The notes beneath the pieces are model-generated. The model ran no database searches. It worked only from the letters and a program-made list of their open reading frames with translations, and was not told the DNA's origin. The position numbers and the translations under genes were made by a program. Of a stretch of DNA of 64,000 bases, positions 29,101-44,100 are shown in pieces (the first letter of the stretch is position 1; every line of letters starts with the position of its first letter). This DNA is from Malurus cyaneus samueli (taxonomy: Eukaryota; Chordata; Aves; Passeriformes; Maluridae). The stretch spans positions 60,305,608 through 60,369,607 of the forward strand of contig CM019236.1 of assembly GCA_009741485.1 (NCBI GenBank), read 5' to 3'.

Positions 29101-32100
29101 AGAGAAAACATAATCTAAGTTCCCCCACATACCTGCTGAGATTCTTGCAATAGAAGAATTAATTCCATTCTGACAGATGCCAACCCTCCACCATGTGAGC
29201 CATGAAGTATACAGTAACTAAGGAACATTCTTAGGAGAGACTGGTACTTCAGAAGCCACTGACGTCTTTTCTGAAAGTCTTCTTTCTGTAGCATCGTTTT
29301 TTGCTGGTCAGCTAATTCCTCAGTGTTTTCATGTAATGTAGCTTCCTCTGGCATCCCTCTTATTCCTGACTGTATCTCTTCTGCTTCAACACCATAATCA
29401 CAGGTCTTCTGAAGAGCTACCACCTCTCTTTCAAGCCACTGGTAAAGCTGATACCGCAATTTCCCACCATCTACTTCATAGCCAGTGGACAGTGTACGAA
29501 GTTCCACAGTAAGAATTTTCAGGCATGCCCTAAACTTCAGCTGTGCTGAAATGATATCTTCTGATGGGTTTAGAATATCTTTGTCATCAACTACACTAAA
29601 AGATTCTGTGTAGCTAGAGCTTGTTTCATTTAATTTTTCAGTTTTCTTCAGAGGTTTTAGCTCTTTCATCACCAGGGAAGAATCTTCACTGTCATCATTT
29701 TCATCACTGTCTAACTGCAGATGCAACTGTTCCTCTTGGAATAGAGCACTTGGCTGGCTCCAATCAAAGGAAAGAGTGGAACTTGAATGTTTTCCTGATG
29801 AACAATCTGAAGATGAACCTAGACCATTGAATATTGGCTGAGACCAGTCAATGCTGGAAGCTTGATCTTTTGTTTCAAACTCTTTAACTGGAGAACATGG
29901 TGAGAAATCTTTACTAGTATCCATTAAACTGGGGGATTTAGAGAGTGATTTTGACCTCTTGACAACTTTGGGCATCTTTGATAACACTTCTAAGGCCAGC
30001 ATAGGACAACCAGCCTTTAGATGAGCATATGCAGTGGTGAAAAACAGCCGTCTTTCACCTAGGTTGATTTTGTCAGCTAATCCGTTTTCTACTGTTAGGC
30101 AAATGTGTGTGGAAGATGTATCAGAAGACCGAAAATGACGTCTTAGCAAGAGAGGATGTGTTCTTAAGTAGTTATAGAAGTTAAACACTGCAGGGTTGCA
30201 ATTTGATGAGCCATCTCCTTCATCTGAAAAGATATTACAGTATGAGGAAAAATACACCACTCTGTATGAAATAACTGATTCTGAAAAGTCCTAAGTTCAT
30301 CAGAAAGCTATTAGGTCTTAATAATATCAATTCTATTGTCTACTTTATACATTCATTTTACTGTTTACTTCACTGCACCCTTCTTTTCAACCTCCTCTAG
30401 ACCTTTGTCATTTGTGTAACTTGGAGGGGTGGACATTGCCAAACCAGCTAAAAAGGGAAGCTTGAGTGGGACAGCAGGCAAGACTTTTTGAATTAAAACA
30501 GCTGCCATTTCTTTTCCTTATAGTCAGGCCAGTTTTACTGCAGTCAAAGATGACCACTGAAAATACGACCTTTAGGAAATAACACAGCTGATTCCTAGAA
30601 AGTCTATAAAGCCAGCAAGTGAACATAGAAATGAATTGCTCCAGGAGACTTAAGCGCTATTTCAGCCAGCACACAAGCCTCCATGTATAATGATAAGTAT
30701 CATATTTTTCTGTTGGCAGTTGATTATTTTAGTTAACTGTTTTTACCAAGGACTAAAAGCTACAAAACAGCATGTCTTCCAGATTATCCTACGTAACTGG
30801 GCAATCAGAAATTTCTTCTCAGGCTGTGATGAAGTCAAATTAACTTAAGAAGTAAATTTGTCTCTTCAACTTTAAAGTTATGCTGGAAAAACAGGTTCAT
30901 TACTGCAGGGTCATTCCCTTGTCCTGATACTGACATTCTTAAGGGGTAATTCAAGGGACACAAGATACAGTACAGTCACCATGTTTACTAACAATGTAAC
31001 ACTATCAATGGTGATGAACTGTGTGGTACCTGGTCTTTTTCAGATGACACTTTAAGAAACCTTGCCTTAAATGAACAAGCAGCTAAAACCAACCTAACAA
31101 GCAAAATAATTATACTCTTACCTCCTTCGTCTTGCACAGAATGTTTAATCAAAGTGTCAAGAGCCTTGCTATAATCTTCCAAAATCCAGTATGCCATACT
31201 TCGTAGAAAAGGGTCACTCTCTTTTCCAGTAGACACACTTCCCAAAACTCTCTTTTGCAGTACAGACTTGTAAGTACTAGATACTTCAAACTCAGATTCA
31301 TAAAGTCTTGCTATTACAAGAGCCAATTGAATGTCATGAAGTTTTTCAAGGCAGACCTAATTGTAAAGAATTATATTCAAATGACCAAACTTGGTAATTT
31401 CTTCTCTGTTTGAAATTATTACAGGGCAGGAAGTGACATAAATCTGTTCAGATTAAAGAAAGTAGGTCTACCAAATACATAAAAAGTGAGAAGGAACTAT
31501 GCAAAACAGGTGTACATGCAAGATCTGATTTCTTCTGTTTAGATATGTCATAACAATCAATCTTTGAAATCCACCAGCTTCAACAGATCATTGCCAATGT
31601 GAACATGCCACCTCCCACCTTTTGAATCTGGTTTAGTTACAAAAGGTTTAGAGAACAAATCTGTCATTATCAAAAAGCAGTATTCCTCACAATTTTGCAA
31701 TTCAAACAGACCTAGGAAATAACTTTTGTTTGCTTTGGTTTTTGTACAGGAATCTAGGGCTAATCCACATCACTGCCAAAACATCAGGTCTGAAACTCCC
31801 TCACTCAAAACAATGCTGTCTTCATACAGAACTATGTAGACAATCTGAAAGGAACCTAATGGTAAGTAGGCCTCTTATTATTTGAGCAGAGAAATTAAAC
31901 AGTGACATTTTAATATCACTAACATGACAGCTAAAAAGGAATCGAAATATAAAGCTGAAGGGTTTGTATTTGTCATTATCTTAGGATGGGAAAGAAGAGC
32001 ACAAATTGAAAGCATCAGCTTTAGGGGTCATACTAATGCAACATGCAAATCACATTCAGTGTATTTGTACATTTGGAACAGTGTAACAATCTTAAACATA

Positions 32101-35100
32101 AAAAAAATATTACCTCCACTGCATCTTTTAAGTGTCCTGCCAACAAGAAAAATGCTGCAGAATGTTCAAATCGCTGTTTGCCAAGCAAAGAAAAAGCATT
32201 CTTTAATGCTGCTTTACGCCATCTGTCCTCAGTAAAGTTGTTTCCAAAAAACTGCGTCATTTTAGTATCTTTTTGGGACCTGCATATCAAACATAATTGA
32301 TAAAAATATTTCATGTTTTATTAGATGCACTAGTTCTTCATTTCATCATGTGTCAGTATAATTTTATACAGGATATGTAAACATTAGGAAATGCAGAGTC
32401 TCTCACCACACTGGGAGTAGAGAAGCTACACATTTGAAAACAGCAGAAATTTGGGTAAATACAAAACATAATGGTATTTTCAATAACCTGCTACAAATAC
32501 AGAAAATTTCATTTTTCCTAAGGTGAGTTCTTAATAGTAAGTGACAATGCAAACCAGTTTTCAAAAAGTTTGCAACAGTGAATACTGTATTATGAAACAT
32601 CAGATAGACTAATTCAGTCCCCTGAACTTAAGGTAAATCTTATAACAGCAAACACTTTTCTAAAAGATGCTACACTGCTAATCTTCAAAAGTAAATCAGA
32701 ATTAAGCAGTAATTGAAATTACAGCAGATTTGAGAATAAAACTTGCAGCATCTATCTTCAGAAGCAGCAACTAAATCATTCAGTAAATACAAGATTATAA
32801 ACTACTCATTTAATGTAATAACTAGCTTAGAAATAAAATCTCAGCTTTTAATAGGAATATTTGTGCTTCTTTTGGATTACCATTACATTCAACATTTTTC
32901 CCCAAAATTAGACTAGATAGGGTGAAATTCCAGGTAAGAGCTTGAATACCTGTATAATCCCCAGATAACAGCCTTCTTTTTCATTGCCAGGTAAAAAATA
33001 GCTGCGTCAAGTGGATCGTTGTTTCTCTGGAAAGCTGCTTTAGCCACCTGTGAAGACAGACCAAAAGCAAAAATTACAATTTTTGCACAATTTACATTAA
33101 TCTTAAATGGGCTGCTTCTTGCTTCTGGCACCCCATACCCCATAGTGCTCTGAAGCTCTCATTAATACAGGATCCTTCCTCTCATTATCAGTCTGATGTA
33201 AGAATATGCAAAGATACAACCACCACTCAGATATCATTTAGGTAATGCTCTTCCAGTTCCAGCAGATCAAATTTTTTGCAGATCAAATGGGAATCCCTAT
33301 ATCTGAAATCAGTATCTAAAATCATAACAAAATTAATTTACTAGTTGCTTTGGTTATCAAAGGACAGATTTAGTCTTGAAAAACAGGCTTGGACCAGTCA
33401 CAACAGGAGAAAAACAATTTATAGGTTACTTTTGGAGGTTGGAAAGGAAACAGGGTTAAAATGGCAGCAAGAATAGTCCAAGATCCATGTAACAGAAGGC
33501 TAAATTCAGTCCCAGAATACCTGGAATTTTTTTAATGCAAGGAAGTTAAGTTTCATAAAGTGATGATTAATTACTGAAGATTTAAAAATAAAAGTAGAGA
33601 CATGCATTTTACCACTTTGTGCTTTGTAGTCAAAGTATCTTGTGCATGTCATTTTCTAGCTCAACACACTTGGCTTTTCCAAGAGCTTAAAACAAGTGAT
33701 AATGAGGTTATGTTTATTGCCACATCTCTGTTGACTGCAGTATTTAATATTAAAAACCCAACAAATAAAAAAAACCATGAGGCCAAAACAGTAGGTTTGT
33801 TTATCATTACAATTCATTTTCAAGACAGGTGTACATATAATATTTAAGTTATTTCCTGACAGGTGTCAAAGAACAACCAGTTCCCATAACTTGTTTCTCA
33901 ATTTTGGTATGAAAAACAACTATATGCTCCATCAGTTTCTTGAGCATCCACAGTAACTATTGCACAATAGTACCTTTGGGATGCGGTATCTAAGGGCAAA
34001 AAATGTACTTCAAAAAATGTACTGCAATTGGAAATCTATAGTACTAAAAAAAAATTAGTTTATAACAAAAGTTCATGTTCATAACAAAAAAACACAGCAT
34101 GAAACACTCAGACAAACTTATATATAAAAATTTAAAACTACATAAATAAAAGTAACACTAGATACAGCTTTTTAAAGATTTTGCTACCTTTTTTTTTTTT
34201 AGAATACATTTACCTTTTCTATGCATTTCCGCAGGCTGTGGATATTTCGAACCCACCATCCTACACCCATAGCTCTGAGCTCTGACCATGTTGGATCTCC
34301 CTTCTGCACTGCGGGGAGCATACTCAGGAGTTCTTCTTCCGCTACAGAATGAAATGCCAGGCAAAATGGACTAGTAGATAAGCCTACATATAAACATTAA
34401 AAAAAAAGATATTCAATAAACATTCATTAATAAAATAATCCAGAATCTGAGGACAAAGAGATGGGAAAGAGAGTAGGGAAAAAGATCAAACTGTTTGGTT
34501 TTGATTTTTTAGTGTATTGCTGATAACACAACCGAAATTTAAGAATATTTGTTAGGACTGCATATCAAATATTAAAGAAAGATCATACAGCTAGAAACAA
34601 TTTTTCATCTACAAACTCCATTTGCAAAGAACAGAGTTCTCTAGGAAGCTCAAATATATGGATAGTAAGAGCAATGTACTGACTAAATTTTTCCAGGTCT
34701 TGAAAGGTCAGTTCACTATTCTGACTTGGATTAGAAAATGCACAAGTTTCAGATAATCAGAGCAGAAAACACATTTGAGGATAGAGACACAAAAGAAAAC
34801 TTGAAATTAAAAATTATCAAAAGGAAGACATTAATTACTAAGCAGCAACATAGCCAGCTATGGATAATTGCAACTCCAGTGAGGGGTCAGATGCTTCTTT
34901 GTAGAAAGGCACTTCCTCATGTGCCCCAGAGGCATCTTACTCTCACCAGTTCCTCAGCACACCAGAAGCAGAAGTATCTCAACTAAAATTACTGCATCAG
35001 AAAGCTAACTCTGCAATATTTTCCTGTGGCAGTCCTGGGAAATTCCAACCTCTGATTCAGCTGAGGGGTGGCAAGGCATGCGATTGAAAATGCCACCAAC

Positions 35101-38100
35101 AATCATGATGGCTAAAGGAGCAATGACAGTCAGTCCCTTAGATCTGATTATGATTAATAAAATCCATCTCATTCAGTCATCTACAATATCAGGATGAAAT
35201 TGATCAAATTAAAAAAAAACTATTTGAAAAAATTGATTGTATAATTACAGTAAACATTGATTGTATAGAAACAGTAAGCATTAAAAGTTTGAGTTGTAGT
35301 TTTTCTTTTTTCCAAATATGTTCCAAACCTCGATGTAAATATGTACTGTTTTCTACTGCATTATTCCTGTAGAAGTTTATTGGAACAACATGGTACTAGA
35401 AAGCCATTTAATTTGGGAAAATGGAAACAACACACCTCCCCAGCTAAAAGTTCCACACTTCAGTTCCAAGACCTCTACCAAAAATACATCACAATATTTT
35501 CTGCTCTAGCATTTACTCATATTGGACAATATTTTCTTTTAAAAAAAACCCAACAAATTACCTCACTGATTCTGCAGAAACATGTCAAGAGTACATCAGC
35601 CACATGTACGGCCACATCACTAAATCTCAACTCATCTACGAAAACACATCTATTACCTTGGTGAAGCAGCTGAGCTCGATGCACAGGAGGAAGCGCAGTT
35701 GTCAGAAATGTGTGAAGACGAACAGCCAATAAAAATTTTAAACCACACTCATCAAGAGTTTCTCCACCTGGAAAGAAGTATTTTCACACACACTTTACAG
35801 AAATTACACAAAGTCGCTACTGTGTCTCTTACTAGAAGAAATATAATTTTGGGCCTACACACACTTTAAATTTGAAAATATGATAGCTTAATTCATAATT
35901 CTTCCATTCAAGAATAGAGAAAGAAGAAAATTTCAAATATAAAAAGTTTTATAGTTATTTGTTCTCCTCAATGCAAGAAGCAGAGAAAGTGTTATCATAT
36001 ATAAAAAGCCCAAACAAAATGATTTCCCAATTTCGCGACATAGTACAACTACTTGTCATCAAAAAAGCTGTCAATTGAAAAGCAAATTAAAAATAATTAT
36101 GCGATGTGGACTTAATGGACTCTCAGTAGCATTACCAGGTGGCAAAAGAAAATTTTTATCAGAACATAAGGTCTTGAAACTCTAGTTAAAGAGTAATTAC
36201 TGTGATGGCACAGTTATAGTATGAAATGAAAATCTTCCAAAATAGGAAGAAGTCCCAAAAAAGGTTGTGAAGCATGTAGCACACTTAACTTGGAAGACAC
36301 AACTTACCCTGACTTCTGTCTCTGCTTTCTCCAATGTCAGTACTGGTAGTAGCAATTGTATCTGCCAAGGCCATCAATGACATTTGCTCCATCCTTGTCA
36401 GACCTGGCAAGCTTGAATGCAGCAAGTGACCAGAAAGAACTTGAGCATGTTCTGGTCCAAAGTAAGTTGGGCTGTACTGAGAAAGATCAATGACTTTTGG
36501 TTTTGAATTGTCTTCATCTGATTCAAATGTGACAAGGTCATCCGTACTTATAACAGTATTTTGAAAGAGATTTTCATAACTGTCATTGGGCATATCCTTT
36601 TCATTTTGAGTATTTTGATTGTTGGATTTCTCTGAACAGGAATAAGATACATCATCATCCGCAGCAAGCAGAGCATACAAAGGCAATGGTGGAACAGAGT
36701 CTATTTCAACGTAGTCTGTAGTCTCTGTTTTGCTGAACGTTTTGGGATCTCTTGCAGTACTTCCACTAGCACTGATCGTCAGAGATCTGAGCCTCTTGTC
36801 ATGATTAGGCTCCGACTCATTTACAGCAACAACTTCTCCAGCAATGCACTTCACCAAATGGGACAGAATGGCTTTTGCTCTGCGCACTTTACCAAGATCC
36901 ATGAGTTCCAGCAGCTGATATGGATGGTACTGAGGTAAAGTTGGAGATAATGTATGAGCTGCTTCAAAAAGACCAGAATCCTCCATGTCCATAGAGAGAT
37001 CACTGGCAGATCTTTTCCCACTAAGCTTCTGTGCAAGGCTGGTCATAGATCTAGTCAAAGTTCTCTTTGGTGGATGCAGACCTGAGACAGCTGACTGGCT
37101 TTGTTTCATTAAGCTAGTTATGCATGGCACACTTCCACTGTAGGAATCTGTACTAACCAGTTCCTGCTTAGAAGGAGACTGCCACTGGGAATAAACATGC
37201 ATTTCACAATCCATTCCAACTACAAGAATGCCATCACGCACCCAAGACAAGGATACAGGAAAAGGGGGTGATCCCTCTACAGATGAAACCAAGTCAACAC
37301 AACGCAACAAAACAAACCCAGAAAGGGTTGCAGTCTTAGGACTGCCACTAGGGGAGACTGCTACAATCTCATTACCATTTTGCTCTTGCCTCTTTCCAGA
37401 CAGCTGACCAAACATATAAAGTTTTGATCCAATTCCCACTGTCAGAATATGTGAACCATCCTCCCTAGACATCCAATCTAAGTGTACCAAGTGCTTAGTG
37501 TTCGGTGTAACATTCCCACCCTGAGAAAGAAAAGTGTCTTGCTGGTTACACGCCACTAAATTGTTATCAGCATTAACACCAGAGTCTAACATTGTGCCTA
37601 TCTCACCTAAATTAATCGTCTGTTCTAAAATCCAAGAAGAACCCCCCGTAGATTCACATTCAAAAATACTAACGTGCATCACAAAATCTTGAGAAAGATG
37701 ACTGTTTTTAGATGCTACCTGCCTGTATGCTATTGCTAATCTGTTTGTGTGCGCACAGCTGACTTCAGTTGGCCTCCCAGGAACATTAATAGCACTGCTA
37801 TTAGGAAGTCCATCCTCAATCAGTAATGGCCATTCTTCCCAGACATACTTAATATCACTCTGTGTGCTATTTTCTGGCATGGAAGAAACTGATGATTCAG
37901 TGACAACTCTGCATCTCCAAAATCGAACTTTTCCATCAGAGCAGGAAGTAGCCAGCAGATAAGGTGCACGACAAACAGGATATATGGAAGAAGAACTAAG
38001 ATGTCCTAAAATGAAGTAAAATATGCATTTACTGGGGGAAATACTAGCAGGCAAAACTAGTGACATTTTTAGTAGCTGCCATTCTATTACTCCTAATATA

Positions 38101-41100
38101 AATAACTATTAGTGCTTCCTCACAAAGAGGCCATTATGACAACATGACAAAAATACCATTAAACCATTTTACCCTTTGATTGCATTTTGGGCTCTAGAGG
38201 GGAATCAAATTGTATTATTTTAACATGAATATTAACATATATTCTCTCCAATCAAACAAACATTTCTTGATTGAAAAATTTAAAACTCTCTATCTTGAAA
38301 GAGTACTGATGACAACCTTAAAATTTAACTACAGAGCCTACAAAAATGTCCTGACTGCAATACAAAATTTGTGTTTTTGTTATTCTGTTTATTGCAAGCC
38401 TGTGGAATACAGTAAATATTATACCTTAAATAAGAGCTTTATTTTAGTATTAGTTTCAAGATTGAGATATTAAGTCAAAGAAACATGTTTTAGCAAACCT
38501 TTTGGATTCACCAATACATACCTAATTCTAACAACAAATCCAAAACTTACTTTGTTTCCATTTTTAAGATCAAAGCCAGAAAGGCAAGGATTCCTTATTT
38601 TAGTCTTTTTAAAAAAGGTCACAAACCTGCTGATGGCTTTACACTTATTATCTCTACTCCTTCTGGCATATCCAGCTCTTGACTATACACCATTTTGGAA
38701 GACAGAGTAAGTCTGCTGGTGCTCTGAAGGTTTGCTCTACAGGCTCGGTACTTTTGAGTGAAAGGTGATTGGATCTTCTCTGGATCTGGTGAAGAATATG
38801 ATTCTCCCATGTGTGGTGCTTCTTCAGGTGGATTTGAACCTATATTTTCATCTGAAAAAACATTTGCATTGTTAATTTTAAAAAGCCAGTGATTTAATGT
38901 AAGAAGTAATTTTACCTTCGTAGTCCAAAAAACATAAGCAAAACATGATTTAGGATTTTACTTTCATTTTAATGAAATGTATTCTCACATTCAGATTCAA
39001 AGAGAAATGCTAGGACATCTCTGAATACTTTTGAGATTCTAGAACTATTGAGAAATTATAAAATAACCAAAGTAAAACCAAAAAGACCAAAATTGCAGTC
39101 AAAGAGGTATGTGTATGTATATGGATATGCACTGAAAATAAGCTTTCAGTATACTTTTCAGAATACCTCCAACTTGGGAATTAAATTAAGACCTCCATGC
39201 CTTAGCTTACAAATTTGTGAAAGTTACTCTCAAGAAAAGTTTTATTAAAAGCTTTGTTTTATTCCTTAAAACATAGGCTCTCAGAGAATATGTAAGACAA
39301 ATTCCTCACTTTTTTAAATAAAACTCAGTGGTTGAAGTATAAAATTGATGGAAATGTAACATGAAAATTTCTAACAGATTTGTTGAAAAGCATTATCAGT
39401 AATGTCCTCATCCCATGAGCACATCAGAAAATTTGGATCTTTATTTTTCTCACTACCTTATAAACCAATTACCATAATACTTCCTTCTCTCATTTGAAAG
39501 CAACAGTAAGAAATACTAATTTAGTTTAATTGACAGAAAGATGAATTATAACAGATTTCTCTGATAAGTGGGGAATATCAAATTTTTGTTTTCATAAAAT
39601 CTTTAAATGTTAACACAAAACTACTGAAGTATATACTGCCTTTCTTTTAAATTTTATTGTTTTAGAGATAGTCTGATAATTTGAAAGAAAACCGGCAGAT
39701 ATCAGAACATCAAATTCTAAACAATTGTAATGGTATCACTGATGCTTAGTTGCTTCAGACTATAGTCTAATTTAAAACTTACATGCAATACAAAAAATTG
39801 CAGAACAAAAACTTCCAAAAAGCAAAACACCTTAAATGTTAGATTCTATTAAACCCAGTTAAACATATCTTCCCTTAGAATGCACAAAAAATACCAAAAT
39901 CCGATCTCTGGGCTCAGACTGAACTCAAGACTTCCCGCAACCTGAAGATTAGGTAATCAAGAAAAAAATGGTTGTGATAAAAATCTTGTAATCAACTGCA
40001 CATTCTTTTCCAAAGAATGAAATACAATTTTAGATTACACTGAACAGCAGATAATCACTGTTCAGTGAAAAGATGGAGGCTTTTTAAAAAGAAAACTACA
40101 AGAAAAAGCGCTTACCTATTGAAACAGGAATTGACTTCAAATGCAAATGCCACATGTGTAGCAATGAACGATTTTGAGTATACTCTATCACTATTAAGTA
40201 GAATTTTTCAGAGAATCCATTCTGCTGGTTTCCTGGTGAGATTGAGAACAGCAATATATTAAGAGGTATTCACCTGAAAGCAGAACTAAATTTTGCTGGC
40301 TAGCAAGTAATCACATTCAACTACTAATACTGAAATGCAATGGTCTGATTGTATTTAACTTTTACATGACTTTTCTCAGTTTCTATCACAACCAAAAATC
40401 ACAACTACAGGTACACTCATGTAAGAACTGTCAATACTGTCTTTCAGAGATGGCAACATGTTTGCCTGACCTTGCTATGTTTAAAGTTAAATCCCAGAAT
40501 GTAAAGCATAGTCTGGAACCCAAGAGATATAATGTTTCTTCCTAAGAATTTACTTGCTGTAGTTTTACACAAACAGGAAACAAGTCTTGTTATCAACAAG
40601 CGCCCATTTTTGGACCCAGGTATTCTCTTCCTATCAAAGTCAACCCACTAGGAACAAGAAGGAATAATTAATTTAGTGACGCTCTTTCCTCCAGGATTTC
40701 TCAAACCCTTCAGGTGTGTGTATACATAAAATATTATCAAGAATAAGATCTATTTGTCCTGTGCTTTTCATATTGCAGTACTTATGGTACCATAGAAAAA
40801 TGTAATTTGTTCTTTTAAAAAACAACGTAATTACCTTCATTATTAAAGAGGAAAGAAGGATTTATAAATATTAGTAAATACTTGCAAATTAGAATGCATA
40901 GAAGTGATACAGTCCTAATTTAACAGTTTTTCAAAGGGTCCATTTAGTCCAACTCCTTACATGGATGGCATGCACAGTTGTCTAAATTAAAATACTTTCC
41001 ATATTTCTTTTAAATTCTTCTCTATATCATATACAAGACGTAAATATACAATTGTGCAATAAAGTAACACTTTTTTTTTTTTTCTATTCTGTTTCTAATT

Positions 41101-44100
41101 TTCAACATTCCATTCATGTTTTTTGAACTATACGAGGGCTTGGATTATCTCCACTACTCCAAATCTCATCCTCCGGCAGAAATAGCCAATTCCCAAATAA
41201 TCACTATGTATATCCAGTTCAGGTAATATTTCCTAGGTCCCTTTGACTTTTCCACAACTCTGCTTCCTTTCATTCTGGACTCCATTTAGTACTGCAGATG
41301 ACCTGGTATCACAAATTTAGTCTGATCCTTTCCCCCTGCACACTATTACATTGGAACAGAACAATGTGATAGCTATATAAGAGAATAGAGCCACTCCACC
41401 AAGGAAAACTAATAATTTATTCCAGAACAATTCAGATCTGTCCAAAGAACCTACAAATGCACACCCTACTCACAGTTTTACAGTGAGGAAGAATTGTTTG
41501 GTCTTGCCATTTATTATACCATGCAAGGCTTGAGAAGCAGAATTTACCTGATGTAAAGGATGAGCATCCACCATGAAAGGTGGAAACTTTTGTCTATGCC
41601 ATACCCTACAACTACAGGCTTCACATTTAGAATCTTTTCCCCTTCAAGTACGGGACTGCTTAATGCAATGGGTATCTTGTGATTTAAACTACTTGATCTA
41701 AAATTTGGTTGCACACAACCCAAAGAAAGTGAAACACCCCTGAGCTTAATTACATTAAATATTCTTCTGAAGGTCTCAAATTAAGGTATTTGACATTAAT
41801 ATGATAAAAGCCATTTAGCAAGTTTGTCTTCTGTGGAATGCAAAATAAACCATGGTCTTCAATGTTCTATGAGAAAGAATTCTTTACCAGAGTCTGATAA
41901 ATTATTCTTCTTTGAAGGCATTTCCTTCTCCTGCTTATTTAAAATAAAGTCTTCTTGAAAAACATGGAATAACTGTGTTTTCCGGCCATGCTAAGAAAAG
42001 AAAAACATACAAGAAGTGAACATCATGACTTATATTCTCCAGATTGCTCTCTAACATGTGCGTTTTTAATTTGATAAGTTAAACACATCAAGAGAACACA
42101 TCTCATGAAAATGCATATGCATTACACATTCTTTTCATTTACAGGTACTGTGAAAACAAGTACAAGTATGTTAAAAACACTCCTTAAGTACCTCAAATTT
42201 ACCTGATGGAGAGCTACAGATATCACCGTTATGATTAACACTTCTAAAGAAGCTAATTATCGCATAAAATGAGCATAGCAAAAGATCTTACAAGTTCTGT
42301 GATGGCATCCAATTCAATGATACATCCTGGGCGAGCTGTAGATTGCTGACTTATGATGTTAAAAACTTCACCGACATATTTCTGTTTAGAAACAATCAGG
42401 GGAGTAGTCTTGTTAACTCTTGTGCATTTCTGTGGCACAGACTGCTAGACAGGTACAACATCACAATGTCAATGTTAAGTAAATCATTAAATATACACTA
42501 GTGGTGATTCAATAAGAACAGCATTCTCTGTTTTATGAAGATTTGGTTTTGATGGCTGAACAGTGACAAGAATATCTGGAAAGCCCCACATGCAGCCATT
42601 TACTGTCCTTGCCTCAAAAATTGCATTATTGTCCCAACTTCTTAGGATGGCAATGCACCCACACAGTTATTATTCCTTGAAATACAAGCACTTCTAAGAT
42701 ATCACAATCAAACATTGGCCTGTCTCAATATGCAGAGTCTGAGATTAAATGAAATACAGAACGCGTAAAAAAAGCTTTACCCAAATCTGTTTTCACAAGC
42801 AGAATCATCTATGAACTCCTCAGAAACCGGCTTAGTCAGCCACCAACAATTCTGGCCTAGTGCAACTGAATGAAGTTGTAACACATTAAAATTTGAGATG
42901 GCTTTCACTTACAGAAATTTCTGGATTGGAGAGCTCACACAGAAGTTTCTTAGCATCTATTACAGCTTGATATAATCTTAAATGCTGTCCATCACTAGCC
43001 ACAAAGCAGGCACTTGGAGAATTACAGTATGCACCTGAAAGCAGGAAGGTAGAAAGCGCACAAATATTCAAGCACCACATTGCTTACTTTTTTTTTTTTT
43101 GACAAGAGGAAATTTTGAAGTTATAATGGAAAACAATTTGGTATAGCAAAAAAAATCTCGTGAACTTCTTTCACATGCAGAAGTACAAAGTTTAATGCTG
43201 TGCATAGCAACAAAATCAAAGTATATGAAAGGATATAAGAAACCCTTTTGCAAACTGGAGCTAAATCTTCCTCAGCTTTTAAATCTTCAGCATGCTCTGC
43301 AGTATGCCCTAATATCTAAGAACTTTACTGCACAAGCTCCTAAAATATCAAATACATAAAAGAAGACAGAAGAACACAACAACGCTTCATACAGAAATAA
43401 AGAATTCCCACTAGCAGCTTGAAAATTTGGGAAATAAAGGACTCCTGCTTAACATTTTTTCCAGTTTCTTCAGGTATATCGGTATTATCTATTTAAGAGT
43501 ATTATTCTAGAACACTTCACAAATCAGGAAATGAAACTCACCAAGGCAATAGCTGGGTATAAGTGTGGGCAGCCATGCAACATTAGAAAAAGCTGAAACA
43601 TGAAGAGAATTGATCCGAGCAAGTTCAGAAACTCCACCAGAAAAGGACAAAGGCCCAACAGGATCTACTCTCCAAAGAATAAGTTCACTGTAAACAGCGT
43701 TCGGATCCTGGGATGTCACATTTGCATTGCCTCTATTCTGAGGTCTTACTGGCGACTCCTGTGACTTCAAAGAATCATTTGCCTGTAGTGTTTTCTCAAC
43801 ATCTGGTGAAATTAGAGCATTGTGATGTGAGGTTGTAAGTAGCAGTGGTAATACTGAGTGGCAAGCCAAGTCATTAAGATGAAAACGGTGTCCGCAATAT
43901 CGGGATTTATGTGAAATACTGAGCACAGTTGAAAAAGCAGATTCTTCAGCAAAACTCACTAGCCACTGGTTCAGTGACCCATCTGCATGTTTGGAAATCA
44001 TCATAACATTAGGTGTAAAGATACTCAGTTTTAAACTGTTGGTTGATTTACTATGTCCAGAAGAGATAAGCATGGATGAAGATCGCGTAAGGCCAGGAGG

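Larger units (their letters stand above)
25606..36307 (-). other. introns among exons 19-28
   Basis: Between the exons listed in this range, introns of 0.2-1.5 kb contain AT-rich sequence. I recognise no transposon, RNA gene or further coding block. The stretch at 34850-35110 is slightly richer in GC but not identified. Confidence 0.6.
38852..43541 (-). other. introns 12-16
   Basis: Introns of 0.5-1.7 kb around exons 13 to 16. The phrase GGGTCCATTTAGTCCAACTC at about 40937 faintly recalls a reversed CR1 end. Nothing else recognised. Confidence 0.55.
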
